From NCBI GenBank assembly GCA_013365325.1, contig JABVXV010000028.1:186001-250000 (forward strand): a stretch of 64,000 nt of DNA. Reading direction: 5' to 3'. Origin of the DNA: Dipetalonema caudispina (taxonomy: Eukaryota; Nematoda; Chromadorea; Rhabditida; Onchocercidae). A program made the position numbers and the translations under genes. Shown piece by piece: positions 14,812-28,200 of the stretch (position 1 is the stretch's first letter; each line of letters starts with the position of its first letter). The notes beneath the pieces are model-generated. The model was not told the origin of the DNA, searched no databases, and saw only the letters and a program-made list of their open reading frames with translations.

Positions 14812-16717
14812 AATATCAACATGCGTCTTATACGTATATTTCGTTATTTCTCAAATTTAAATTCCTTCAATTACATGAAGTTTAATGCCAAAATGTCACT
14901 GTATCAAACTATTTTTCAAAAAGGAAATTTTCCAAATAATTGATAGAGATCGATTTCATCACTAGAAGACATAACTCAACAGAGGATTACCGAATGATTT
15001 CCGATTTCATATTTAATTATATTCATTCAGTTTGCATACCAGCATGAAGTAACACGAAAAGGAAAGCAAATAATCTATTTTCATTTAAGATGCAGAAATC
15101 TAATTACCTTTGAATAGTCACAAATTTGCACGCAGCATATAATGTGCAATTTACAATTAACAACTTTATCATCAATTGCTGGATCACTTCCCTGCTTGCG
15201 TCCAGCTACTATTTACACTTTCATTCATTAGTCTGAAAAAAAAAAAAAAAAAATCCGTACTGATGCATATAAGATTGTTAAAGTTTGTTGCAGAAACGCG
15301 TACAAATGTAAAATATGACAGTTTAGAATCTGACTTGATTTTCAAGTAATCAAAAACAAAAGTTTATTCAAAGTCAGACTTAACTGCCAAGTAAATATCT
15401 GATAGCTAGGCCAAACTTTAGAAAAACTTAGATCTTTGAATAAAGCATTATAGAATAATCAAAAAACCATATTTCTGCGTTCCAATAACATCACGGCAAA
15501 TTTTTTGATATCCGACATTTGCTTTTATCTGTTTGTCATGAAAAAATTATTAATAGTTGGCCAAGATAAACAATATCAAAAAATAATTGAGTAACATATA
15601 AAATCCAGAAAGGAAAAATAGAAAATTTTCACAAATCAACGAAAAATAGCGCGCAGGAAAAAGCTTGGCGATTCTTGAATTTCAAATTACTAATAATCGG
15701 CCAGGATAAACAATTCAGTAAGCATATAACATACTATGCTGCTTGTATTGGAATAATTTGATATATCAATTTCACATATTCCACAAAAAACAATGCAAGT
15801 GTACTACAACTTTCATAACTTACATTATTAATTCTTTTCTTTCAATTTGTGTTTCTCTCATAATAACATTGGTGGAACGTATAATAAAAAAAAAAGTAAA
15901 AGAAGGAATGTCATTTTGAGGGAAATAATTCTGGTAAATCTGGTAGAAACCACTAATATGCTTATTTCACTGCTTTTGATTGTAATGATCCTCATGTAAA
16001 TTAAACAAATAAGTTGAACTTTACCAAATTCAAGAAAATAATTTCAAAAAATTCTAATTGAGATAATTTAATAGTTGGAATCTGAAGAATAGTTTCAATC
16101 TTCAATTGTATTCGATACATTGTATAGTGAATATATTACATACATACATAGATGAAGAAGAAAATTTTGGAATACTCAAAAAAATTTTAATATTATAAAT
16201 AAAAAAAGCACAGTGAAAATTACTTGTTGAGAAATATCGGGCATTAATTTATATTTCAATACATTTTTTGTTACATATTTTGAACATAGAAATTTTCTTA
16301 ACTCTAATTATAATTACAGATAGATTGTCAATAGAGAGAGAATTATTAAAATGTTTGGAACAAAAGAAAGAAATAAAAGAGAAGAAAAGGAAAAAAAAAA
16401 TCACATAACCCTATTTTACATCATATTGAAATAAGTCCTAATTAAAACATCATAATAAATTTAATAATATCATTTATACCATAAATTTTTGACCATTGGT
16501 CAAATTAATCTCTTCTAAGCTTAATTATAATCTTACCATGCCATACTAATTCATCTTTGTTAGAAGATCCGTAAGTTATCATCTAAATATAGTGCGAAGA
16601 ACATGGAACTTCTAATTTTTCTAGTGGAATGAAAAGTAAAATATAGAAGAGAGGAAGTGTGCTCTTTGGTGGATGCAATGCGATGATGATGATGATGATG
16701 GAGAGGATGAGGAGAAT
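14812..16717. other. Upstream region of the diacylglycerol kinase gene
   Basis: AT-rich sequence between the kinase start codon and the purine tract. Apart from the possible UTR exon at 15108-15232 and a (GAT)n microsatellite at about 16682-16699, I see no coding exon. The interval probably contains the kinase promoter, but no specific factor site stood out. Confidence 0.4.
15108..15232 (-). other. dgk-1: Possible 5' UTR exon upstream of the diacylglycerol kinase
   Basis: Read on the minus strand, a run of thirteen T followed by CAG is a strong acceptor, and the segment ends in AAG|GTAATTAG, a good donor. The enclosed 125 bases carry a short ATG frame (MNESVNSSWTQAGK, then stop) and stops in the other frames, so it would be non-coding. 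It lies 300 bases upstream of the kinase start codon. The matching acceptor before the ATG is weak (tttaaatttgag), so linkage to the kinase gene is inferred only. Confidence 0.3.
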
Positions 16718-16795
16718 GAGGAAAGAGGAGGAGGAGGAGGAGGAGGAGGAAGAGGAGGAGGAGGAGGAGGAGGAAGAGGAGGAAAAAGGGGGGAA
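16718..16795. repeat. 78-base pure purine GGA-rich tract
   Basis: The plus strand is uninterrupted purine for 78 bases, made mainly of GGA triplets with a few AGA units and ending in a run of six G. It follows (GAT)n. Such polypurine-polypyrimidine mirror-like tracts can form triplex (H-DNA) or G-quadruplex structures in other systems. It is a sharp compositional outlier in this AT-rich window. In one frame the plus strand reads as poly-Gly/Arg and the minus strand as poly-Pro; neither looks like a conserved protein. Confidence 0.85.
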
Positions 16796-16813
16796 TACTT
16801 CGTGAGGGGTAAG

Positions 16814-16886
16814 ATGTACACCATGCTTAAGGCCATCATCAAAGCCATACTTTGTTTAACCTTGAGTCTGATTCTCTCCTCTTCCG
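16814..16886 (+). CDS. Possible first exon encoding a signal peptide
   Basis: ATG at 16814 (or 16823) opens a frame whose product, MLKAIIKAILCLTLSLILSS, has a basic start and a long hydrophobic core typical of a secretory signal peptide. The frame runs into a strong donor, TCCG|GTAAGC, giving a phase-1 exon of 73 bases. GC content is well above the surroundings. No downstream exon is established. The phase fits a candidate exon at about 24452, but that would need a 7.5 kb intron. It could be the 5' end of a secreted or membrane protein gene in the gene-poor interval, or chance. Confidence 0.35.
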
Positions 16887-19800
16887 GTAAGCCTAGTGCT
16901 ATACCTGCCTACACAGTACACATTCATCCATCCATCAAGTAAGGCTCTCCTGCCCATTCTACTTGTCTCCTGCTCCATTCATTGTGGCCAAGTGCTGGTG
17001 CGTTAGCAAAGCAACGAGATGTCCTATCAGATTGATCTTGAGAGCAGCTTTTAACGTACTACTTCGTATCTGACTTTTCTACGTCAGTGCATAAATTACT
17101 TATACGTAAGTACTGCTAGAGTAAGTGTACCACTGAAAGTAAACGATATTTGGGTCTTTTCTGAAACAGAATCCGCATGAATTGAATGAATTCATTTATG
17201 ATCTAATTTCCTTTTTTCTCAAAATATATCTCCTTGGATTCGATCATTGGATATGCGCAAAGAAGACTGATTCATTGACATATGGATGACTACTTATGGA
17301 GGGAGAATCCTTCTTCGCTAATTACTTCAACCTGATAGCCATCGCTAATTATCGTATCTATCCATTTCCCTAGCAAATTAAAAACCAAAAGCCTAAGCTT
17401 TCGAAGAGACTTCAATGCACATGTACAAATACATGCATGAGTGAGTAAGGTAATCTTCATAGGCTCTTTTGAACAGAAAAAAAAAAAAAAAATTGCCTCA
17501 CTCTGCAGGCCTTTGCATATATCACACATATCCCAAGCTTATCTCTCTTCTCTTACAGTTGTTTACAGCAAACTGTCATATCACATTTATCTGTGATTTC
17601 AATAAAACTTTCGTTTAAATACACATACACGTAGAGAGTACCATGAATACTTACTTGAATAATCGAACTAAAAGGCATGTTCGGGTACATGCCATTGTAA
17701 AATCTTCTTAAAATCAATTTTCGAGACGTTATTCCTACGACAATGATACTAATGGAATGGATCAAGTAAGAGCCTCACTGATATTAGGTTTCATAGCTGA
17801 AAATCAGTGATATAACCAAACAAAAATATGCTGTATTAAACATCCGGAAAGTTTTTGACATAAGGATGATTGACGAAGAAACGTGATGTAAAGAGGAAAC
17901 TGGATCAGTAAACAACATTAGTTTTTTATCATATTACATTCTACTTTTTACATATTTACTGAAATCTATCAATCTCTAACCAACTTGTCCAAAAAATGCT
18001 TTTTTTTTCTTTTTTTTTTTGAAGGAAAAGGAAAAGATAACTGAAAAAGGAAAGAGAGGGAAACAAGTTTATAAATCATAAGTGAGAAGTAACACTTGAT
18101 ATGGCAAGTAATAAACTTTCTTGGTCTTGGCCTTAGCTTCCACTCTACATATTCTCATTTCACTAAGATAGATATTGTCACTGGTAAATTATTAGTTGTC
18201 ATATTTCCCGGAAGATGTTCGAAATGTTAGAAGAATAACGTACGGATAAAGAGTAATCGATACATGGATAGCTGTGAAATGAAAGAACGGAAGTAGATAT
18301 TATTGAAGTGGTTTATCGAGTATAACTTTGGAAAGTATTAAATGCAAATTTACTGCGCTCAAATAGAATTTTCTAACTACTTTAAAGTTCCAAGTAAAAA
18401 TTTAAAGCCTTTTCTAACGACCCGAAAAAGTATGTATACATCAATGATAATAGGATGTGCTTAATTGACGTATCATCTCCAAGTAAAATAATTGTTTACT
18501 CAAACAATAAACTTTTGTTAGTCAAACTTGTTCGTGATTTACATACTCTTCACTCTAAAGATAGTATGTTTTGCTTTCTGATGATAAAATATTGCTTTTG
18601 CATCTGCCCGATCGGTAGAATGTAATAAGGATTGAAGATTTAAAAATGATTTAAATTTGATTCTACCAGTTCGTTAATAGTACTTCCTCTATCAAAACTG
18701 TTCATTGAAGAGATTATCAACAAAGCAGACTAAACTGGATGGGTCAATCATTTTTGCTATGTTCTAAGGGTACAAGAAAAATTCATCATAGTTGTAATGA
18801 ATACTTTACGAAAAATTCCAATCTAAAATACATGCACTATAGTGAAATAATTAATGAAACAATTGTGATTCTGTTTTGATTTCAAATTTAAGCAAATCTC
18901 CATGAAATATTTAATTTAAAAGAAAGTGCTCCTATTTCAAATAATTAATTCTCAAAATTAACTTCAATTCTGATGATGGCTACTTTGATAAGTGCATGCT
19001 TTCTCGTTAATTTAACTTATTTGATTCCTTGATAATTTTAACATTCTTGCATATCTTTTCGCTAACTTTATTTATTTCATGCTTCCTTTCTTTTTTTTTT
19101 ATTTTCTATTCTGCTGTTTTTTTTTGCTGATTTACCTGACATTATATTTTGGATCCTTTTTTAGGTTCTTTTTAGTTAATTTAACTTAAACCCTTTTGTA
19201 ATTTGTTTAAATAATGTATGCCACTTCGCTGAAAATAGAATTTACGACTGAAAATTTGTTATTAAATTTAGTTATTGATTTAATATTATCATGAAGGATT
19301 AAATGCAGTGAAGAAGTTGGTATTTGGTTTTTTAAATTGATTTTGTGGATTTTTTTTTTTTTTGCATAAATCATTCTTTCGTTTTGATTGTTATGTTTGA
19401 TTTTTTTTTCCTTCTGGATTATGTTTTGGTGAAGTATTCTTTAGCAAAAAATAGCAAACTTTTTGGTTAAAGGATTAATTATGATATTTCGAATTATTTT
19501 ATTTTATTTTTTATTCACCATTTTTTGGGAGGAGCTGGAGTTTACAACTTTAGCTACTTATATAAATTGTTTAATATTTTGGTTAACATAAAAAGGATTT
19601 ATTGTTTCAATAATTTATATTTGATATTTAAAGCGATGGTCTCACCACAGTTACTACTACATATGGTTTGTTTTATTCTTATTTTCTGCATACGATTACA
19701 TGAGAAAAAAATTAGATGCATTTTTTCGAAAAAGATTTACTGCTAATGAACAGATGCGATAAAGCGGGGTAAGTGATAACTGATAGTTGAACTGATATGA

Positions 19801-20013
19801 ATAGGACAACAAATCGTCGTAAAATGTATTGCTTTGTCTGTATTTAAATTTAGAATTTAACTTTGCAAGTCATATAATGTTTCGTACATAAAAATTTTCT
19901 TCTGCAATAAATTTTGTCAGCATAATTTAATGGTGCGTTCTTTCAGAAATATCAATCTTATATTTCTTATTATTCAAAATCCTTTTTTTTCAACATGCAA
20001 ATTTTCCTTTTTT

Positions 20014-20014
<1 letters not shown>

Positions 20015-20046
<32 letters not shown>
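20015..20046 (+). repeat. 32-base poly(T) run
   Basis: An unbroken run of about 32 T on the plus strand, the longest homopolymer I saw here. It could be slippage-expanded poly(dT) or, read as poly(A) on the minus strand, the tail of an old retroposed insert. No target-site duplication or transposon sequence was recognised beside it. Confidence 0.8.
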
Positions 20047-20047
<1 letters not shown>

Positions 20048-20260
20048 AGAACAGCAACTGGAATTTTCATGACAGAAATTGCAAATAAAATAAAAATTGA
20101 AGTTAAGGAATTTATTTCATTGGTTTTTGCACAAAAAGTATGCTATGCATGTATGTTATTTGGATGGAAAAATAAATTAGAAATAAGCTCGAATATAAAA
20201 TTTTTCCTTGCTTTACTGCATTTATTGCTTATCAAAGTATAGCTTATTATATCGAAGTAA

Positions 20261-20455
20261 AACTTATTGTTTATCAAGATATAACTCAAGGTATAACTTA
20301 TTGTTTATTAAGATATAACTCAAGATACAACTTATTGTTTATTAAGATATAACTCAAGGTATAACTTATTGTTTATCAAGATATAACTCAAGATACAACT
20401 TATTGTTTATCAAGATATAACTCAAGGTATAACTTATTGTTTATAAAGTATAACT
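20261..20455. repeat. 34-base tandem repeat, about 5.5 copies
   Basis: Units start at 20261, 20295, 20329, 20363, 20397 and 20431 (partial). Each begins AACTTATTGTTTATYAAGAT and continues ATAACTCAAG. The last four bases alternate strictly between GTAT and ATAC in successive units, so the array has a higher-order period of 68 bases made of paired variant units. It is non-coding minisatellite-like sequence in a gene-poor interval. Confidence 0.9.
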
Positions 20456-23400
20456 AATAGCACTGTTTAAAAATGAAAATTTATCAGAATAGAATAACAG
20501 TTATAAATATTTCAATGATAGTGTGCAGTGCTGCACTGATATATGTTAGGTTTTATCATTTGATTAATTGTTGCATTCTGTGCCTTTTGTAGGTTTAGTG
20601 TACAGTTTTGTACTTGTTGCCGGGCTTTTTTAACCATAATTAATGTAATACTTTTACCTATTTTTGTCTCTTATCCATCCATATATTCTCAAAATTGATC
20701 ATGAACACTACCCAAAATCCTGCTTATCTTGCGGCAATAATGATTTACGACAAATTGTTTCTTTTTTTCACGAAGAGAATGATCAGAACTCATTTGAAAA
20801 CTTATAAATTTCTGATTTCAATATGCGTAATTTGTTCACTTATAATTTGTTAATTTTCTCAAAAAAAATTTGATTTGTTATCGTAGGGAAACAAAATTTT
20901 GACAAGTATAAGGTATCACGCGTAATATAAATGGATTTCTTAACATTTGCTGTGGAAAGAGTTGTAGTGGTTTAAAGGCAAGATCATTTTGCGATGATCA
21001 ATTGATATGATACCCTCCTTTACTTCAGGAGTTGTGATGTAAGCATGATGTAATATAAAAAGGTATTCGATTACATCATTGAATTTATCTTCATATATTT
21101 TGTTTTTCATCTACGAATCTTTAATGTTTGAAATGTTTTGTGGAAAGTGAAGGAACAGAGAAAATAAAAAGGGAAACTTTGATGAGAGAAATCCATTTGA
21201 TCATCCTACATTCCACAGATTCCATTACTAAGTAATGAATTATCAATGTGAGAGCAAAACGGTACGGAAGTAAAAGACAACAGTTGGAAGAAAAAGAGAG
21301 AGAGAAACCGTAAATTAGAATTATAAGATAAATTTAATTTGGATGAATTGAAAATAATCTAAATGAGGCATTTCATTAATGATTTAATCATGTACAATAT
21401 TTTCCCAAGTCTCCCATGTTTTAATTACAAACATTCGTATTATATTCCAACGTTCCATTTCAAATCGATGATCATTTCTGGCACATTTAAAATTTATAAC
21501 TTCTTACAATCAGATAGTCATTTTTCTTTATTTGATAACAAAGTTTTTTATGAGTTAAAAAACTATTTTTCTTACTATTTCATTTTCTTGCACCTTATCT
21601 TTTGTAATTCTTCACTTATTTAAATGGTCATGTATTTCCAGTTAATTAGTACAGTTCAATGCTTCCATGTAGGCTTTATTTAGTACCAAAATAATTTCGA
21701 CTGGTATTATTTTGAAGTTAAACTTGTTGTATACGTAAATTAAGTCTTTGGAATATGTTTGATCTATCAAACTTCTTCCATACCTCCTACTCTTTCCTTG
21801 ACCAGCCATATAATGCGAGTTTTGAGTTATTAATGAAATTTGGGAATGATTCAAACCGATTGAATGCGATTGGGAATGGCGTTCGTCGCAAGCTCAAAAC
21901 AATCATTTTAATTGCGTAATAAGATGGATAAATTGTTCACTTCGAAAGATTGCCATCCTTTTTTATGATTTTCATCGTCACTTTCAACATCGTTTATTAA
22001 AAGTCAACTATTCAAAGATTTGGGGCGATGCAAAGAATTCCCAATTTTCCGATTTCACTTTCCGATTTGCTGCTTTGGGAATTCATGGCATATCCTTGCT
22101 ACAATTCATGGAGGCAAAGAGGATGCAAGAGGACCAAAATTCAAATGAACAATTTCTCGTTCTTTTTTTTTTTTCATATTTATAAACAGTTATGCAAGAT
22201 GCCCATTTTCTAAATGTGAAATGAATTATGGCATCCACAAGCCTAACCATAGTCAACACTCACCACTCGCAAAACGATACATATTCACGGATCCGTTCAT
22301 TTCCAAAACTACAAATAAGATATGTAGGCTTTTGAATCTAACATTTGTCATTGATATGTATCAGGTATGTATAACAGTCCAAAATGCAAGCAAGTAACTA
22401 TCGTTATTTAATGTTTGCACTATGCAAATTCATAGATTTCTGTTTGCAACGATCAAAGATGTAAGATGGAAAATGATATAACTTTAGAAGTAAAATCTGC
22501 AACCGGATGGAATGAACTCTGACGTGGAACAGTTGAAGATTGTGTATTAACATTTATCATTATGGAGAATGAAATGTGCCATCAGGTCATTTTAAAAAGT
22601 TGACGAAATTCAATCGACACTACTAAGCATAATATCAGTGTAATAATGTCGTTCATTTTCTGTAGCTCTATGCTTATTGACAACCATTTGACTACAGCCT
22701 TACTTAGGCTTATTTGTGCTCTTATTATACACTTATTTTTTTCAAAATACTCAAATTTAATGAATTTATAAAGATCTTGTCCATAGGGAAAACGACTGAA
22801 GAAGTTATACTTTAACTTTAAATTGTGAAGATAACTAAAACGCACAAAAAAACAAATGCACAATTTATATTCCTCCTAACAGACGCACAAAGAAATTGTG
22901 AAAAGTCAAAGAGAAGAAAAACAGAAATTTCAACCAGTATTTTCGATTAAAAAAGAATTTCGAACATAGAATTTTTAATTTTGTTAACAATTTCCTATTC
23001 AAAAAAGCTAACAACAGTGCACGCGAATTATGAATTATGAATAGGCTATACTAAAAGGAAATAATTACAAAAGTTCTGTTGGTTTTCAGAATATCATTAA
23101 TTAGCAAACTACTCCTAAATTTCTCAGACTAATTTAAAATACATTTCTCAACCATTCTCAAACCAGCCTATCACTAATATTTGTCATCTGATTTTTCTGC
23201 TATTAGCCGATATCTTCTTCAATTTCTAATATTTTCATTTAAAAACGATTCTAAATGCTCGAATTATTTCGCTTATCAAATTTCATTTACTTACCTTCTA
23301 AAATTTGGTAAGTATGAAATTTAAAGAAAAAATGAGGACGACTCAAGATAACAACATTAGCTGCAAATAATTACAAGCAAACTAATCATTTACTATCCTA

Positions 23401-24451
23401 TTAATTACAAATTTCTTAGTTATTTCAGTTGCACGATTAAATGGAATATTTCAACGATTACGACGTAAATTTTTTTTGATAAGTCGATGAAATATCTGTG
23501 AATATGTGATCGTACTACTGCTTAGATATGCGTTTTTTGAAGAATTGCTACTGAGTTGTGATGGAAAATAGATCATGTCAAGTAGAAAAGTAAGTGGAAG
23601 AAATACTGGCAAGAATGAAGAGAATTTTGTCGTCGAAATCTACTGCTAACAAAATGCAAATCGGTGACATCTGAAATGTTCTTCCATTTCAAAAAATTTG
23701 GACAAAAATATTTGCATGTATATGTAATAGACGAGATGACTGAAAAAAAATGTAATGATAAAAAATCTTATCGATTTTTTTCTAGAAAATTTTATTCTTA
23801 AAACAAAATATTTCGAGCGAATATTTAATAGACTCTTATCTTTCATCTGAGATATAGAAAAACTGTGAATTCAGTAAGCTCAAACGAAAAAGAAAAATTA
23901 TCGAAATTGATGAAGGAAAAAATGAAACAAAAATAAATCGATAATAAAGCTAAAAGATAGGAAGTGATCAAATCATTCCAATAAACGATAAGAAAAAAAG
24001 TGATCCATCGTATGATAGCGGTATCATTGTCACGGTAATAATCAAGCATTCTCATCAGCATTCATTTGTTGCACCAACATCTTCAGAAGAAGTTAAGATT
24101 TTATAAGTAAACATAGTCTGAGGAGTTTTCTGCGTTTATATTATCATATATCGAACATTGTAATGGAAAGTTTTATGAAAGAAAAAAAGATTTGGACAAA
24201 TTGGAGAGTGAAATCCCGAAAATAAGGGTAAAAATATCTGCTAGCAGTGGTATTATTATAAAGATCAGATAAATTCGACTGATAGAACTCTCGATAAAAA
24301 TAAATCACCAATTAATCAAATTAATAATAATGATACAATTACTCCTGCTCTACAAATCAGGCAATCGCTTTTCCTCCTAATATCTGAGGTCAAGCAACCT
24401 TTTATCTGTTTACTTTTCACTCCATACTTTTTGGCTCCATTTTATTTGCAG

Positions 24452-24636
24452 GCAGGCAACAGGCAAATAGGATCGATTTATCTTTTCATTCCACCAAAAC
24501 AGCACGATCTCATTGTATGCAATCTTGTTGGTTCATCAAAAATTCGGGAAGTACTGAGAGTGAGTACGCGGAGAGAACTGGCATAATTAGTGCCATTCGC
24601 GCATCTCTTATGCTTACTGTTTGGGATGCAAATTAG
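24452..24636 (+). CDS. Possible orphan exon, two alternative frames
   Basis: A less AT-rich block follows the acceptor tttatttgcag. Two adjacent CAG acceptors lie four bases apart. From the first (24452), a phase-1 entry opens a frame to TAG at 24634, with a cysteine pair in SHCMQSCWFIKNSG. From the second (24456), the other frame reads IGSIYLFIPP and DLIVCNLVGSSKIREVLR, then meets a good donor AGA|GTGAGT at 24559. The minus strand is also open here. I recognise no family, so frame and strand are undecided. It may be an exon of the same unknown gene as 16814-16886. Confidence 0.25.
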
Positions 24637-25215
24637 GCGAGAATGAATTCTTTCCTTCACCTTGCGCTTATCTTGCTAAAACAATAGGTCATTTCTTTAG
24701 TTCCAACGATATTTTTGAAAAAATCAGTCCATTTCCTTCGTTTTGTACAACGCTAATGACCATATATTTAAAATGTCTTAATGAAGTGATCATGATAACT
24801 TGGCTAATAGTTCATCTTGGAAAAATATTTGATGCCAAATCTTATGATATTATAATTATTAATATCATGAGTTTCACCTTATGTCAGCTCTACTATTAAT
24901 TGTCATTAAGCTCCAAATAAATCTATGTACTTACTGAAAACTTTGAAATGAGTTCAACAATCGTTTTCATTTGTATGTACTAATTTAATAATAGAAAATT
25001 GTTCATTTCATAAAAGGCTTTGTTTTCGATGAAAATGTCAAAATATTTATTTAGAGGTAGGGAAGTAAAAGAGAAAACTAACAAAAAAAGGTACTGAATG
25101 GTTTATAAAATGATTAACTTTGAACAAATGCATTCATTGCATAGTTCATTTTCTCCATAGTTGGTGGAAGGACAACGTGTCGTAATCATTTCGTTGTCGG
25201 AAATTTAACGAGAAT
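24637..25215. other. Upstream region of the PDZ gene
   Basis: No domain-bearing exon was recognised. The end holds the 5' UTR of the PDZ gene: an acceptor cattttctccatag ends at 25160, followed by 55 bases of leader with an in-frame TAA (25183-25185) before ATG 25216. That acceptor may receive a spliced leader or a 5' UTR exon. Confidence 0.5.
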
Positions 25216-28200
25216 ATGTCATCATCTTTTTCTGAGCAAGAAAGGATGGATGTTCAGGTTGATTTTTTAACAAGGTATGCTAATGGATGATATAGCAATA
25301 AAGAATGATGGATTGAAAACTTCAAAATTGATTGATTTGATAAATGAATGTTAAAATTGAATGGAATCAATGCAAAGTAAAGTTAAATTAAAAATAGAAG
25401 AAATTCCTCACTTACTGAACTTTCTCAGACAATTTGGTCTTGACCGGGATAAAGAACCAATTTAAGATTATCTAGAGAGCGTCGATGTTCGTTCAATCAG
25501 TTCCGCTTCTAATTGATTGAAAGCATTGATTCCAGTAATAATGAATACTTTTCTACCTGTACGTTGTACCTAAACTACAGGGAAGATATGGTTGTGTTAA
25601 ACGATAGTGGGCCGATCATTGAGAAAGGTTTGATTTTGCATGGTTGTAAACCATCTGTACGAGTGGGTGATACTGTCATTGCTGTTAATGATAAGCAGTT
25701 TGATACAAATGAAGACTTGACTCAGGTCTGTTATCTACTATAAATTTCAACTTTTTGTTTTTTAGAAACTGATGCAAAAAAAAAAAGTTGAATTAACACT
25801 TGGCTTGTTAATGTATTAATACTTTCAATGAATTGTTCTCTTGTTAATTTTATATCTTTGGCTGAAATTTTATATTTAAAACCGATTTAGCACAGTAAAT
25901 TTTAGCTCTTAATGGAAGCAGCGCAAACACGTACGAAATTTACCCTTACGGTGAATCGTCAAAAAGGTGAAGTAGAAACAGACAGTAAAATTGACCGTTA
26001 TGTAATCGAACTCAAAAAAAGCAATGAGGATGAATCTTTTGGGATAACCCCAACCATTGACCAAGATTGTGTATGTATTTTAGATGAATTTATTCCAAAA
26101 AATTCACTGAGGAATTTTGAAACAGAAAGAAATTAATTATACATGCAAACAATCTAATCATAAGGCAATTTGCTCAAATTTGTTTCCGAAAATATAAAAT
26201 TTAAAATATTGGTTTAAATCTGTTAGCTTCATATTGAACATGTATATGATGATAAAAGGAATAAGATCAACTGTAGTATATCATAGCCAACTGAAGATAA
26301 TGGTTTAGCTTAATAATTGTGACGATCAACACTGTTTTTTTCTTTAAAAAATATTAAAATTACTTCAAATTTTTGCTTTTCTAACTTCTCCAATTGAATA
26401 AACTTTGCTTGAAATCATATTTTTCAGGTATTAGTGGAAAAGGTAAATGGGATAGCAGCTGAAGCTGGTGTTAAGGAAAAGGATCATATTAAACGTATAA
26501 ATGAAGAAGCAATACAATCATTAGAGGATTTTGAAAATCATATTAAAGGACAACAGAAAATTGTTCTCTACATTTCACGCGGTGCAAAAATTAATAAAAA
26601 TAAAATCGAATTTGCCCAAAAGGTAATCTTTGATAGGTCAAAGAGTACTAAAAAAACTTATCGAAATCCGATCTCTTTGATTTCACTCATAAAATATCTT
26701 CTTACTCATTGTAATATAGTTTAAGTACAAACTAACTTATGACCTTAAAACATGGGTAATACTGGGAAATATTTTGTTGGAAATAATAAAAGAGATGGAA
26801 AGAATATGTCTAACAATTTCTATTCAACCAGCAATATTTTCAGGTTGTGACCATACATATCCCTTATGAATGCGGCGATATTTTGGGTATAACAGTAAAA
26901 GATTTAATAGTAGTCGATATACAAAGTGGTTCAATTGGAGAAGCAAAATTTGAGGTAAATATGCGATAAAAGTTTTTTGAAATCGAAAAGTAGACTTTTT
27001 ATATTATTTTTGACTCTTAATAGATTTTCTCTTACAGAAATGGAGCAAATAAAAGAAAAACAAATGAAAATATGTAAAATTCGTTGTGATGAAAAAAATT
27101 TAGTGAAAAAATTTGATGAAATATGAATAACAAACTCTTTTAATAGCTACAAGACAAGCTAATCGACATAAATGGAATAAAATTAAAAGAAGATGAGGAA
27201 TTATACAAACTATTGGAGCGAATAAATGAAGACCTGGAAATAAACGTTGTAAGAAATGTTATTAAAAGTGAAAATACTGGAATAGCACCTGGTACATCAC
27301 CATCAATTACAATGGCTACTTACACAGTTCTTATTTCACTTTCTGTCAGTTTTCATTTTTCACTTTTTTTTTTCGAACTAACACTGAAATATATAACAAT
27401 ATTGTTTATCAATAAGTTGATGAAATCTTTCAGTCTTTGCAAAATGCAAGCTCATTTGTCACAGAGATTAATATAAGTAGAGATAATACTACGAGTAAAT
27501 GATACAGATGGTTCCGTGTGAAGCGTTAGGTGTACGACCGGATGAGAATTTGATGATTTCACGCATTATGGATAAGTCACACGCTCAGGGTAAATTTGAA
27601 CTTGGTGATGTAATCAAGAAATTAAACGGTATTCCAATTAAAGATCGGAATCAATTTTTCAAATTGTTCGAGGATGCTACAGCTAGAGGACGAGTAAATG
27701 TAATATTTTAGTTTTAACATCAACTTTAGATTTTAAAACCTTAGGTTATATGAACAATGCATTAGCAAGAAGCGATATTTCACTGTAAAATTAATGTACT
27801 TTTTAAATGGGTGGTAAAATATAATTTGCAATTTGCTAAGTGATTGGTCCTTACAGTGGTAATATTTTTGTAAAATATGAAGTTTTGTTCACTGTCATCT
27901 TTTTGATTGCTGAAAATTCTGTGACAGCAGTGAGTGTACTTTAATTCGTGACCTGCTTCAACCTGAGTTAATATCATCTTTTTTCATAAGATATTAAATC
28001 ACAGAACATAGTAATAAAAGATTGATTGGACTTGCTGGAAGTAGGATTCAGAACCTTTGATGCATTTTTTTTTCAGATCATCGTTGAACGCAGTGCAGAA
28101 CGTGAATTGGAATTGGAGAAACGACTATTACCACCAAATATTGAAAAAATAATCAAAAGGCATGCCGGATACGATTACATTATTGTGAACGTTCGCTATG

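Larger units (their letters stand above)
16887..24451. other. Gene-poor AT-rich interval
   Basis: More than 7 kb with no recognisable protein domain. Bases 16887-17540 are less AT-rich and contain a minus-strand stretch ending GYQVEVISEEGFSLHK-stop (about 17290-17365) after a plausible acceptor tttaatttgctag, and another minus stretch (17645-17755) ending at a strong donor CAA|GTAAGTATTC. Their phases do not join, so I do not call a gene. Remaining sequence is homopolymer-rich; the tandem repeat and T run inside it are listed separately. Confidence 0.45.

Noticed and set aside
16673..16813. Plus-strand poly-Asp/poly-Gly frame before the leader
   Set aside because: It is the direct translation of (GAT)n and (GGA)n simple repeats; the ATG just before the hydrophobic leader is a better start.
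16621..16848. Minus-strand proline-rich frame opposite the purine tract, considered as an N-terminal Pro-rich exon of the diacylglycerol kinase
   Set aside because: The frame ends at a stop with no usable donor between the Pro run and the stop, and poly-Pro is what any GGA tract gives on the other strand.
17290..17755. Pair of minus-strand exon-like stretches (GYQVEVISEEGFSLHK end and a segment ending at CAA|GTAAGT)
   Set aside because: Their phases do not match each other, no further exon was found and no family was recognised.
21363..22863. Several 60 to 90-codon frames on both strands
   Set aside because: Composition is dominated by F, I, N, K and Y from AT-rich DNA, and no paired splice sites or motifs were seen.
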